Source of the DNA: Gammaproteobacteria bacterium
GTDB lineage: Bacteria > Pseudomonadota > Gammaproteobacteria > Burkholderiales > Burkholderiaceae_C
NCBI GenBank assembly: GCA_030054245.1
Contig: JASGCH010000021.1
Coordinates: forward strand, 1-12,657
DNA length: 12,657 bases
Direction: 5' to 3'
Shown: one piece after another, positions 1 to 8,348 of the stretch
Position numbering within the stretch: position 1 is the stretch's first letter
How the letters are laid out: each line of letters begins with the position of its first letter
Notes under the pieces: model-generated
What the model saw: only the letters and a program-made list of their open reading frames with translations
The model's database searches: none
Told to the model about the DNA's origin: nothing
Position numbers and translations under genes: made by a program

Positions 1-111
1 GGAGCGCCCACCAGCGAATGATCACCCCAGTAAATTCCGCTGGGGGCGTTCGCTCTAGCCTTGTACTTTGACAGCTCACCGAGCGGCACCAGCCGATGGT
101 GCAACAGTCTT
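1..111. repeat. Partial copy of a MITE-like element (right half; left half lies outside the window)
   Basis: Positions 7-64 match 8231-8289 at about 53 of 59 aligned bases. The match continues through CTCACCGAGCGG (75-86), and the terminal segment at 85-111 matches the right inverted end of the full copy (8322-8348), apart from about 12 bases that are missing internally here. Positions 85-109 are the exact reverse complement of 8148-8172, the left inverted end of the full copy. A nested hairpin is visible: AGCGAA (13-18) pairs with TTCGCT (49-54), and CCCCAG (25-30) pairs with CTGGGG (40-45) around a 9-base loop. The element ends at 111, directly against the TAA stop (112-114) of the 1231-aa gene. 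The TATAAT found in the other copies is not preserved here. The rest of the element must lie left of base 1. Confidence 0.75.
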
Positions 112-3100
112 TTACTCACCCCCTTGGTCTTTGTGGCGATTAGCGTCGGAGTCGATGCTGTCCAACTTATTTTTGCAGTCAGCTAAGAATGCCTGCATTG
201 CGGCATTATCCCCTTCCTCGATCTTTTTCTGCTCTGCGGCATCTTTTTTTTCCTCGTCGCTAGCATCATGCACTATGCACTTAGCCTCGGCATCATAGCT
301 GTTTGCCAGCTCTCTCAGGCTAACTGCAAATCGCCAAAACCCGGCGTTTTCTATCTCCTCGGCGTGGCGACGGAACTTTTGGGCTAGTTCTTGCTCCGGC
401 TTGCCAGTTGGGTCCACCCAATGAACACCGCGCGAGTTGTGTGCTCCCGTATGGAAGCCAGTGCGCATGCTATCAGCGTCAGCCTCATTGAATGCCCGAG
501 CAACCACGCGGTCTATCCATAAATTATCTGGGTCGCTCGGAGTGTAAAACAATACAGCACCTATATGGGAGAGTGCGTTTTCTAGGTGGCCGGATTCGGT
601 GCAGATTTGCTTAACCTTTTGGAGCCATTGAGTGAAGCGCTCTTGGTTCAAAGTCCTATCTGGTTGGGTTCCCGGCGGTATCCTCCACTTCTCCAACAGT
701 CGATAAGCCTGGCTGGTGATTTTCGTTGATTCTGCGTTAGGTTCTATCGACGGCTGATCTACCTCCTTTTTAGAATGGTAGATCAGCCGAATCACCTCAC
801 AAAAGAACTCGGGGTCATTGGCCAGCTTGGTCTCAAGGAGTGTAGGCGCGGCACCCCAATGACGGTTGAGCAAGGGGAAATAGGCCCACTCGACTCTAAA
901 TAGGTCGTCTGGATTCACCAAAGGCTTTGCCTGCAGAAACTTGATCAGTTCGACGATATGATAATCGTCGATGGTATAGCTGGGCTCTGTGGAGGTAAGC
1001 GCTGAGAGCAAGGCGCGCACACATTGATCGCTATCGATGCTTAACTGCTTAGCCAGGCACATCCCTAGGCACTCGATGGCCGCGTGTGGTCTGCCGTGTT
1101 CAATGAGTTTGTCAATAGCTAGGGCAAGGTCAGTCCAGTCTCCCTCATAAGACAGGCTGGTGCGCGTCCAGTATGCCCTCTCGTGCGTCCCAAGCCATTT
1201 ACCAGCGCGCTCCCATACTCCCTTGGTAAATGGCAAATAAGCTAAGAATTGCCCTACTTGCTCTGGCGTCCAATTGGCTTTATCAAGGTTGTCACACCAA
1301 TTCCAACTTTGGTCGTGGTAACGCTGGCAGATAAAACTGCCCACGAATGCCTTGCGCCGATTGTCCGTTGCATCCTCTAGGAAGTGAGGCAATAAGGTTG
1401 GCTCAATGACTGGATCAGCCAGCACACCCAGTACGCACCCTAGCTGACGAGGTGAAGAAACCCATTCTACAAATCGGATAATCCCTTCTATACCCTGTTG
1501 GTGCAAGATTGCCAACACGGCACACTCGCGTCGCGTACGGAGTTTATTGGACTGCTCATCCCCATCGCCATTCTCTTCGTAGAGCTCACGATCACGATCT
1601 ATAAAGAGGTGTTGATACAAATTGAACAAGTCAGTGGGGGCGAGTGACTCGGCAATTTGTTCCATACGGGTCATCCGTTCGTCTAGCCCTGCCGGTTTTG
1701 CATCGGATGACCGCCGGTGTTGGGTTGTGCATTTGATTATACTCTGCCAAATCGACAGTCTTTGCTCTTCGGGAAGGTCTAAAATGCGCTGGGAGGAGAT
1801 AACTTGCAGAAGTTGCTCAAAAGCAGGTTCAGGCAGTTTATCAAAACGGTCAATCAAGGTACCAAGCCGTAGCGCCTCTTGACCTGCGGCAGTCACCGCG
1901 AGTTCGGCATAGTAGGACACTTGTTCCTGGTATTCCTTCTGCGTTACACCTTGATCCTTATCATCCGGGATGGTCCGGCGCCAGCTTGGTTTGTATGATC
2001 CAAAAGAGGTTGTTTGCTGGTCCGGAAGTAGCTGAATAATCAGATTCCAAGCGATTCTAGGCGATTCGTCCAAGATTGTTTCCACCGCCACCCGGCGCTT
2101 GTCAACAGGTGCCAGTGTTTGCGGTAGCCAAGGTAACAAAATGCTGGTAAGCGAATTGAACGGCCGATGGGCCGATGGACCGCCGGGGTCATGGCTAGCG
2201 AGTTTAGCCAGTGCGACACAAACACGCACCAGATAGTCTTTATCCCAAGCCAGCCCTTCCAAAGCCCAAAGCAGGCCGGTTAAATAATGGTCGCCAGTGA
2301 TGCCGTTGCCCTCTTGAGAAAAAAGCTCATCAAAAGGGCAAGGATCCAGGTTTAGCGCCTTTTCGACAGCCTTAAGAAACTCACCTGGGGCGGCTTCGGC
2401 TAAGGCAGGTAGTAAACGGTTCAGGCTAGCCCACAACACCCAATTGGCATCGCTCAAAAGTTCTTGTATCACCCCTACACAAGTGACTTCAGCCTTCCCA
2501 ACCGGGCAGTTCCGACACGCCTCTGGTTGGCTACCAAGGATGGCCAAACCCTCGGCAATGCCTTGTCGCAAAACCGGCGAGTAGTTGAGCATCTTGCCAC
2601 GCAGGTTTGCTGTGTATCGCTCTTTGGCAGGCAGTTCAAAAGCCGGGTCTAGCTCCTTTAATATACAAACAGCCTGCGACCTCAACACATCAAGGTTCTG
2701 ATCCATGATGTATGACCCCAACTGTGACCAAAGCTCGGCTCGCTCCACCACTTTCCAAATGCCGTTTTTATGAGACAACGGACTGTCAGTTTGGTGCAAT
2801 AGGTTCATAGCCTTCCTGCGCCACTCATCATAACTGATGATACCAAGCAGTTCAGTTATCGCTTGCTGATCGTATGAGTTTTGATCTTGCCAAGAGCCCA
2901 TCAGAATTGCCCTAGCCAGATAGGTAGCCTCTGGGTGCTGATCCCAGTTGGATTTAGGTTTATCCTGTACCACCCCCTTTACCACTTTGAACTCATTGGG
3001 CATCTCCACCACAGTCTTTTGTTTCACAAAGAACTCCAGAATGTTGTCCGGAATCTTCTTAGGCGTGATGGTGCCGGCAGTCTCATTCCATTCTGTTACG

Positions 3101-3807
3101 AAATCAACAACCGTTGGCCAGAACGATTGCGGATGATGCAACTGGAATTGAGAAATGTGAGAGTGTATTAGAGACAGGACAACACCAGACCTGTTACCAA
3201 GATCATATTGGAGTAGATGGAAATGATTCAGGAAGTCATAGATTTCGTCTTTTGAAACATTTTTGCCTTTGTTGGCTTTATTTAGATGGTGCTCAATGAC
3301 CTTCAGTTTCTCGACACTCTTGGAAGGGCTAAAATTCGTCTCCTCAACATGTAAAAAAAACTCTTCAACATCTTTGGTTGCCTTCGCTTGTTTCAGCAAC
3401 CATTGCACATTGTGTGCATCGGTCGCGCTAAGCGGTCCTGTGATCAGAGCCATGATGTCCTTACCTTTTGTAAACACCTTGGGGTTATTAAAATCACTCC
3501 AGGCCGCCTGCATGACCTTAGCGAATGGAGTGCTCTTTTTCGTGATGTTAATGGAAGACTTGATCTGCCCAAGAAGTTTTCGCCGCTCCTTGCTTTGGCT
3601 GTTTTCTACACAAACAATGCAGTCGTCGGTCTGAAAGCCGCTAACCTTGCCCTGAAGTTCGATTTCTACAATGGGCCAGTTGGGAAGAGCGGGTGCATAC
3701 CCGCCGGTAAGCATCAGCACGACAAAGGACGCTTGGACCCAATCTTCAAAATGAATGCCGCCACCTCCAGTGGAGAATGAATTACTTAGTTGTGTATTCT
3801 TTGTCAT
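112..3807 (-). CDS. 1231-aa protein: N-terminal PD-(D/E)xK-type (DUF4297/Cap4-like) nuclease domain plus long helical-repeat region
   Basis: Probable DNA-cleaving defence protein, soluble and cytoplasmic. Residues about 14-36 carry a GGGGIHFEDWVQASF segment. A TDD (60-62), a beta-strand-like CIVCVE and QIK (81-83) follow, which is the D...QxK arrangement of PD-(D/E)xK nucleases. The context (glycine-rich start, FE, long helix, LQGK) recalls the dsDNA-nuclease DUF4297 domain seen in Cap4 and some Avs proteins. From about residue 200 to 1190 the sequence is rich in amphipathic helices with Trp/Leu-rich repeats (for example near 440-480 and 510-560), as in HEAT/TPR-like sensor regions. The last 50 residues are highly charged. 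I see no Walker A, transmembrane segment or signal peptide. The ATG at 3805-3807 has AAGGA 7 bases upstream (3815-3819) and a promoter at 3933-3960. It lies 235 bp after hsdR and looks like its own transcription unit. The nuclease assignment is by motif only; the role in phage defence is inference. Confidence 0.8.
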   Translation of the reverse strand: MTKNTQLSNSFSTGGGGIHFEDWVQASFVVLMLTGGYAPALPNWPIVEIELQGKVSGFQTDDCIVCVENSQSKERRKLLGQIKSSINITKKSTPFAKVMQAAWSDFNNPKVFTKGKDIMALITGPLSATDAHNVQWLLKQAKATKDVEEFFLHVEETNFSPSKSVEKLKVIEHHLNKANKGKNVSKDEIYDFLNHFHLLQYDLGNRSGVVLSLIHSHISQFQLHHPQSFWPTVVDFVTEWNETAGTITPKKIPDNILEFFVKQKTVVEMPNEFKVVKGVVQDKPKSNWDQHPEATYLARAILMGSWQDQNSYDQQAITELLGIISYDEWRRKAMNLLHQTDSPLSHKNGIWKVVERAELWSQLGSYIMDQNLDVLRSQAVCILKELDPAFELPAKERYTANLRGKMLNYSPVLRQGIAEGLAILGSQPEACRNCPVGKAEVTCVGVIQELLSDANWVLWASLNRLLPALAEAAPGEFLKAVEKALNLDPCPFDELFSQEGNGITGDHYLTGLLWALEGLAWDKDYLVRVCVALAKLASHDPGGPSAHRPFNSLTSILLPWLPQTLAPVDKRRVAVETILDESPRIAWNLIIQLLPDQQTTSFGSYKPSWRRTIPDDKDQGVTQKEYQEQVSYYAELAVTAAGQEALRLGTLIDRFDKLPEPAFEQLLQVISSQRILDLPEEQRLSIWQSIIKCTTQHRRSSDAKPAGLDERMTRMEQIAESLAPTDLFNLYQHLFIDRDRELYEENGDGDEQSNKLRTRRECAVLAILHQQGIEGIIRFVEWVSSPRQLGCVLGVLADPVIEPTLLPHFLEDATDNRRKAFVGSFICQRYHDQSWNWCDNLDKANWTPEQVGQFLAYLPFTKGVWERAGKWLGTHERAYWTRTSLSYEGDWTDLALAIDKLIEHGRPHAAIECLGMCLAKQLSIDSDQCVRALLSALTSTEPSYTIDDYHIVELIKFLQAKPLVNPDDLFRVEWAYFPLLNRHWGAAPTLLETKLANDPEFFCEVIRLIYHSKKEVDQPSIEPNAESTKITSQAYRLLEKWRIPPGTQPDRTLNQERFTQWLQKVKQICTESGHLENALSHIGAVLFYTPSDPDNLWIDRVVARAFNEADADSMRTGFHTGAHNSRGVHWVDPTGKPEQELAQKFRRHAEEIENAGFWRFAVSLRELANSYDAEAKCIVHDASDEEKKDAAEQKKIEEGDNAAMQAFLADCKNKLDSIDSDANRHKDQGGE

Positions 3808-3814
3808 CTACGGT

Positions 3815-3819
3815 TCCTT
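3815..3819 (-). promoter_or_regulatory. Ribosome binding site of the 1231-aa gene
   Basis: AAGGA lies 7 bases before the ATG at 3805-3807. It supports that start, and with it the glycine-rich N terminus (FSTGGGG) as complete. Confidence 0.6.
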
Positions 3820-3867
3820 ATGGATTTTGTGGTATGTCCGCGCTGGATCAGCGCCGATAATCTGCTA

Positions 3868-3950
3868 AAGACTGTTGCTCATCGATTTCATCACCAAGGC
3901 ACAAGCTGAGTGCAACCGCCGGTGCACTGGTGATTATAAGCGCTCACCAA
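3868..3950. repeat. Degenerate relative of the MITE-like element
   Basis: Two blocks of the full element (8146-8348) recur here in the same order and orientation. AAGACTGTTGC at 3868-3878 matches the outer left end at 8146-8156. GTGATTATAAGCGCTCACC at 3930-3948 matches 8288-8306 with two changes (GTGATTATAACCGATCACC). Between them, AGTGCA (3909-3914) and TGCACT (3923-3928) form a 6-bp hairpin with an 8-base loop. The central hairpin and right inverted end of the full element are not recognisable. This could be a decayed or internally rearranged copy, or only a shared ancestral fragment. Confidence 0.45.
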
Positions 3951-3960
3951 GCTAGGGCAA
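3933..3960 (-). promoter_or_regulatory. Sigma70-type promoter for the 1231-aa gene
   Basis: On the minus strand, TTGCCC (3955-3960, 4 of 6 consensus bases) and a perfect TATAAT (3933-3938) are separated by 16 bases. They point at the ATG at 3807, giving a leader of roughly 120 nt. The -10 box lies in the block shared with the MITE-like element. One of three CAACCGCC octamers (3958-3965) overlaps the -35. Confidence 0.55.
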
Positions 3961-4042
3961 CCGCCAGTACAACGGCATTTTAGAGGTATCTTGCGAAATC
4001 TCTCACACCTACAACCGCCCCATTGGTCTGCCGAATAGTTTG

Positions 4043-7000
4043 TTAAATCTCCTTGCCAATACCCTTAAATTTATCCACAAAGGTTGAAATTTTTTGAAAA
4101 ATGTTGCGTTTTTTGGTAACAAATTCCGGATCGACTCGGCTCATTTTAGGCAATAAATCCACCAAATCCTTACCATTTTCACTGGCGTATTCCCGCCGGA
4201 GCGAGGCCATCATATAGCGTTTGGTGGCCTCAGGGTTTAATTTTTCTTGTTGAATCAACTCCTCAGCTTCCCTTTTTTGCTCAGCTCGTGCAAAAGTAAA
4301 AAATGCCTCTATGATGCTCGACTTATCCAGATAGCTTGTTAAATGGGTTTGCTGGATAAAATCCACCAATAAACTCTCTTTGGCACGATTCCCAATACTG
4401 CCGCGAATGATGCGTCGCACATCTTCCACTAATAAAGTCTTATCTTTATACTTATACTCAAAAATCAGTTCCAGAATGTAGTCTAAATTAATTTCTAAAG
4501 ATTTAAGCAAATCAATTTCAAATACCACATCAGTCCAATCGATGGTGGATTGGTGGTTACCCTGAGCCATTCTGTCGTGTAGCATCCAATCGCGAATATC
4601 GTTATAAGTAGAACGATAGTCTTGCAAGGTACGCTCGGTGGGTATTTTGATGGACTGCATAGCCGCCAACTTATCATCGCTGACATCGTACTTGGCTTGA
4701 AACGCCTCAATCGCTTGCTGATCTGTGCTGTCTATCGTTTGTAATGCCCGTAAACTGGCAAACTCATCGTAGTTTTGCAATATATTTTCGCTGCGCAAGT
4801 ATTCACCAAATACTTTCACAAAGTCTTTTTTATCACCTTCGGTTTCAATGGCCTCAGGATTAGGAAACCGTTGTTCTAATTCGGCGACAATCTCCACATA
4901 ACCACGCCGGGTGTCTCCTGTCATGGTATCCACAAAACCGTTCATATATTCCTGATAGCTCTTCTCAAGCACTACATTTCTGGTGTTTTTATCGCCAAAG
5001 AGTGCGATGGCATCCTTGGTTGCCCCCTCTAAATCTCTAAAGGTAATGATATTGCCAAAAGTCTTGGTGGTGTCATAAATACGGTTGGTACGAGAATAAG
5101 CTTGGATTAAGCCGTGATACCGAAGATTTTTATCGACAAATAGCGTATTTAAGGTGGGGGCATCAAACCCCGTTAAAAACATACCCACGACAATCAATAA
5201 ATCGATTTTTTGCTCTTTGACTTGTTTTGCCACATCGCGGTAATAGTTCTGAAACCCCTCGCTATCGACCCCAAACTGGGATTTAAAAAGTGCGTTGTAA
5301 TCGTCAATGGCGGCACGCAAAAACTCTTTGGCGGAGCTATTCATGGCTGATACATCCAAACTTTCGTCTTGAATATCGCCAATGGCACTTTGCTCTTCGT
5401 TGGCGGTATATGAAAAAATCGTCGCCACCTTCAGCGATCGTTCGTTATTCTTTTGTAATTCCTTAAAAGACTGGTAATACAGTTTGGCCGCGTCCACACT
5501 GCTGACCGCAAACAAGGCGTTAAAGCCTTTGCCATGGGCATTTAGGCGATGGGTTTTTTGCCTAAAGTTGCTCAAAATATACTGCGAAATCTCTTTGATA
5601 CGGGCAGGGTGCAATAGTGCTTGTTGATTTTCTGCGGCGCTCAGTCTTTTTTCGTCTAGTTCCGCTTCTATCGACTTAAACTGCGGGCGTATATCGTTGT
5701 AGTCCACTTTGAATTTGAGCACCTTCTCGTCGCGAATGGCATCGGTGATGACATAAGCATGGAGCTCCCGACCAAACACACTGATGGTGGTTTCTGCACC
5801 GCTGGCGTTTTCTGGCAATATGGGGGTACCCGTAAAACCAAACTGGTAAAACTTTTTAAATGTTTTCTTGAGGTTCTTCTGTGCTTCACCAAACTGGCTA
5901 CGATGGCACTCATCAAAAATAAACACCACCTGCTTGTTATAAATCGGCAAATCGCTCTCGCTCTTCATCAAGTTGTTGAGTTTTTGGATGGTGGTTACGA
6001 CGATCTTGTTATCGTCTTGCTCCAAATTGCGCTTGAGCCCGGCCGTGCTGACAGAGCCATTGACGCTATCGGGTGAAAACCGTTGGTATTCCTTCATGGT
6101 CTGGTAGTCTAGGTCTTTGCGGTCAACCACAAACAACACCTTATCGATAAAATCTAGTTCAGTGGCTAAGCGTGCGGCCTTAAAACTGGTCAGGGTTTTA
6201 CCTGAACCCGTGGTATGCCAGACATACCCCCCTCCTTCCACCTTATTCCACAGCTTAGCTTGATAAGCGCATGTAATTTTCCAAAGCATGCGTTCTGTGG
6301 CGGCTATTTGATAAGGTCGCATCACCAACAACTGCTTGTTCTGATCAAACACCGAATAAGTAAACAAAATGTGGAGCAGGGTATGTTGTTGGAAAAAAGT
6401 CGCGGTAAAATCTTTTAAGTCTTTGATTAAAGAATTATCTGACTTTGCCCAATGCATGGTGAAATCGTAGCTTTTTTTATGGCGCTCGGTGGTATTGGCA
6501 AAATAGCGCGTGTCCGTACCATTAGAAATCACAAAAATCTGCACATACTTGAACAAAGAATGTTCGCTGTTAAAACTTTCTTTGCTGTAGCGATGCACCT
6601 GATGAAACGCTTCCCGAATCGCCACACCCCGTTTTTTTAATTCTATATGCACCAACGGCAGACCATTCACCAAAATGCTCACATCGTAGCGATTAAGTTG
6701 GCTACCTATTTGTGAAAATTGACGAGTCACTTGTACTTTATTACGCGCAACATTCTTCTTATCAAATAAGGCTATATTTTGGATATCCCCATTATCGAGC
6801 TTAAAGTCTTTACGCCAGTTTTCGTGTACTTTGTCGCTTTTATCTTGGATCGAATCGCTGGGATGGTCTAGATATTCCACAAGAAACCGCGCCCACTCGT
6901 TATCTGAAAATCGCACCTGATTCAAGGTTTCAAGTTGTACACGCACATTATGTTGCATGGCGTCTGAGGTATTTAACTGGGGCAAGTACTCGTAACCCAA

Positions 7001-7135
7001 GTTTTGCAAATCCACAATCAGTTCTCGCTCTAAATCGTACTCACTTTGGTAGGCATCGTTCACCTGCCATTCCTTGATATATTTATCCAAGACGATAAAG
7101 TGATTCGATTCAGCAATGGTTTTGTAGTCTATCAT
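4043..7135 (-). CDS. hsdR: Type I restriction enzyme R subunit (HsdR, EcoR124I/type IC-like)
   Basis: Motor and nuclease subunit of a type I restriction enzyme. It translocates DNA using ATP and cuts it at sites remote from the methylation target, in complex with HsdM and HsdS. The 1030-aa product is full length for the type IC family. Nuclease residues are D151 (NRYD), E165 and K167 (HIELKK), followed by Q179 and Y183 of the QxxxY motif. The helicase part has TTGSGKT (308-314, K313), DECH (408-411), FTGTP (434-438) and QAYSRTNR (678-685). These positions coincide with the published numbering of EcoR124I HsdR as I recall it. The ATG at 7133-7135 overlaps the TGA of the rhuM remnant (ATGA, 7132-7135). 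No Shine-Dalgarno sequence is visible just upstream, so translation probably depends on coupling. The gene appears undamaged. Confidence 0.97.
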   Translation of the reverse strand: MIDYKTIAESNHFIVLDKYIKEWQVNDAYQSEYDLERELIVDLQNLGYEYLPQLNTSDAMQHNVRVQLETLNQVRFSDNEWARFLVEYLDHPSDSIQDKSDKVHENWRKDFKLDNGDIQNIALFDKKNVARNKVQVTRQFSQIGSQLNRYDVSILVNGLPLVHIELKKRGVAIREAFHQVHRYSKESFNSEHSLFKYVQIFVISNGTDTRYFANTTERHKKSYDFTMHWAKSDNSLIKDLKDFTATFFQQHTLLHILFTYSVFDQNKQLLVMRPYQIAATERMLWKITCAYQAKLWNKVEGGGYVWHTTGSGKTLTSFKAARLATELDFIDKVLFVVDRKDLDYQTMKEYQRFSPDSVNGSVSTAGLKRNLEQDDNKIVVTTIQKLNNLMKSESDLPIYNKQVVFIFDECHRSQFGEAQKNLKKTFKKFYQFGFTGTPILPENASGAETTISVFGRELHAYVITDAIRDEKVLKFKVDYNDIRPQFKSIEAELDEKRLSAAENQQALLHPARIKEISQYILSNFRQKTHRLNAHGKGFNALFAVSSVDAAKLYYQSFKELQKNNERSLKVATIFSYTANEEQSAIGDIQDESLDVSAMNSSAKEFLRAAIDDYNALFKSQFGVDSEGFQNYYRDVAKQVKEQKIDLLIVVGMFLTGFDAPTLNTLFVDKNLRYHGLIQAYSRTNRIYDTTKTFGNIITFRDLEGATKDAIALFGDKNTRNVVLEKSYQEYMNGFVDTMTGDTRRGYVEIVAELEQRFPNPEAIETEGDKKDFVKVFGEYLRSENILQNYDEFASLRALQTIDSTDQQAIEAFQAKYDVSDDKLAAMQSIKIPTERTLQDYRSTYNDIRDWMLHDRMAQGNHQSTIDWTDVVFEIDLLKSLEINLDYILELIFEYKYKDKTLLVEDVRRIIRGSIGNRAKESLLVDFIQQTHLTSYLDKSSIIEAFFTFARAEQKREAEELIQQEKLNPEATKRYMMASLRREYASENGKDLVDLLPKMSRVDPEFVTKKRNIFQKISTFVDKFKGIGKEI

Positions 7136-8131
7136 TTTTTAATACGGTGTAATAATGTTTTAACTTGGCGGTCAAAATCAGATTCGAGGTCTTGCACCTT
7201 GTTGAACTTTGCGTATTCGGCCAGGACCTTCTGCTCGGCTTGGTCGCGACTCACCTTGCCATAATTTTGGAGAATTTGGTACTCATTAAACGCCAAAAAC
7301 TTGTCCACGCTTTCGGCAAAACCAGCCATAGTGAAGAGGAGGTCATCTGTTCGATGATGCGCTCAATATAATCAAAAAAAGCGGACACTGTACGCTCTAG
7401 TTTGTTAATGTCAGATTCGCTCCAATGGTTTTTGGCGACCAGCGAATCCGACTTCAACACCCGACCATGCGGCGCGTTTTTGTAGGTGCTCAAACCCATC
7501 AGCGGCTTGCTGGCATCGGCATGCAGGATTTCCGCCGCCGTATGCCCCGTGATCGCATAGTGAAATTTGTCTTGCACATGGGCATAAAACTGTCGCGTGA
7601 TCTCTGACTTAGGGTCGTAGTCGATGCTACATTCGGCAACTCGCTGGCGCGAATCGAGCGCACCTGATCTAGGAGCTCACGGAAATAGTCTTGGCCAAAA
7701 TAGCGCCCGTTTTTTAGGCGATCATCGTCCATGGCAAAGCCCTTGATGATGTATTCCTTGATCAGCTGGGTGGCCCATATCCGAAACTGTGTGGCTTGTG
7801 CCGAGTTGACGCGGTAACCAACTGAAATCACGGCATCGAGGTTGTAATACTTCACTCTCTGGGTTTGGGTTAAACCTTTCACAGCACCGTGACCCGTGGT
7901 ATGTTCCAAAATGGAACATACCACTTTCTCATCCCATTCATTGCTTTCAAAGATGTTTCTCAGATGTTTGGTTATAGCAGGGCGCTGTACACCAAACAAC
8001 TCGGCCATACGCTCTTGCGTCAGCCAGATGGTTTCGTTGCTAAGTAATACCTCCACCTTGATAGCACCATTGGGGGCAGTATAGAGTAGAAATTCCGTGG
8101 TTTGGTGGCGTAGGGTCAAGGGTTTGGACAT
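7132..8131 (-). pseudogene. Frameshifted RhuM-family protein gene
   Basis: Three fragments in successive frames together make a RhuM-family (virulence protein RhuM, PF13310-type) protein. The first runs from ATG 8131 to about 7643. It contains IWLTQERMAELFGV and the family hallmark LDAVISVGYRVNSAQATQF (98-116), and keeps family sequence to about residue 164 (SIRASE). The frame then jumps near 7636-7643 to one reading ECSIDYDPKSEITRQFYAHV (from about 7640), apparently with about 10-12 codons lost. A second jump near 7340-7352 leads into FTMAGFAESVDKFLAFNEY, which runs to the TGA at 7132. Unrepaired translation of frame 1 ends at 7499, giving a 210-aa chimeric protein. RhuM-family genes are common partners of hsd loci, with no established biochemical role. 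No good ribosome site precedes the ATG, and the upstream region is occupied by the MITE-like element. A sequencing error could explain one frame change, but less easily two plus a missing segment. Confidence 0.85.
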
Positions 8132-8145
8132 GGTATTCAGATATC

Positions 8146-8348
8146 AAGACTGTTGCACCATCGGCTGGTGCCACGGTTACACCTCCGCGAGCTGTTCTCG
8201 CATATACTTAATACGCGGGAATAGCGAACACCCACCAGCGAACAATCATCCCAGTAAATTCCGCTGGGGGGCGATCGCTCAAGCCTTGTGATTATAACCG
8301 ATCACCGAGCGGTGTAGCCGCGGCACCAGCCGATGATGTAACAGTCTT
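8146..8348. mobile_element. MITE-like element, 203 bp with 38-bp terminal inverted repeats
   Basis: Left end 8146-8183 and right end 8311-8348 are inverted repeats matching at 34 of 38 positions. Both start AAGACTGTT and contain ATCGGCTGGTGCC. The interior has a nested hairpin: CCCAG (8250-8254) pairs with CTGGG (8264-8268) and AGCGA (8237-8241) with TCGCT (8275-8279). A smaller stem is GCGAG/CTCGC at 8187-8201. There is no room for a transposase, so it would be a non-autonomous element. No clear target duplication abuts the ends, although TGGTATTC occurs just outside both (8131-8138 and 8353-8360). It lies between the rloC-like gene and the rhuM remnant and overlaps the 3' end of the former. 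Confidence 0.7.
8291..8318 (-). promoter_or_regulatory. Possible promoter inside the MITE-like element, facing rhuM and hsdR
   Basis: A perfect TATAAT is present on the minus strand at 8291-8296, overlapping the TAA stop of the rloC-like gene. With a 16-base spacer the -35 would be GCTACA (3 of 6 consensus bases, 8313-8318), so strength is doubtful. The same TATAAT and flanks recur at 3933-3938 before the 1231-aa gene, which favours a real function. Confidence 0.35.

Noticed and set aside
1..60. Hairpin and repeats as an integron attC site or CRISPR unit
   Set aside because: There is no GTTRRRY/RYYYAAC core pair, no integrase, and no regularly spaced array; copies are about 8 kb apart.
68..298. 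Plus-strand open frame of 76 codons at the left edge
   Set aside because: It is antisense to the strongly supported 1231-aa gene and starts inside the repeat, with no family resemblance.
2460..2530. CRNCPVGKAEVTC in the 1231-aa protein as a P-loop or zinc site
   Set aside because: It lacks the GxxxxGK[ST] pattern and a preceding hydrophobic strand. The cysteines are not in a clear CxxC pair series.
8080..8188. Small minus-strand ORF starting at a GTG in the left inverted end with GGAGG upstream
   Set aside because: Spacing is good, but the frame is out of phase with rhuM and encodes no recognisable protein. It is best explained by chance within the repeat.
8231..8289. Central hairpin as an intrinsic terminator
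   Set aside because: Neither strand shows a run of T directly after the stem.
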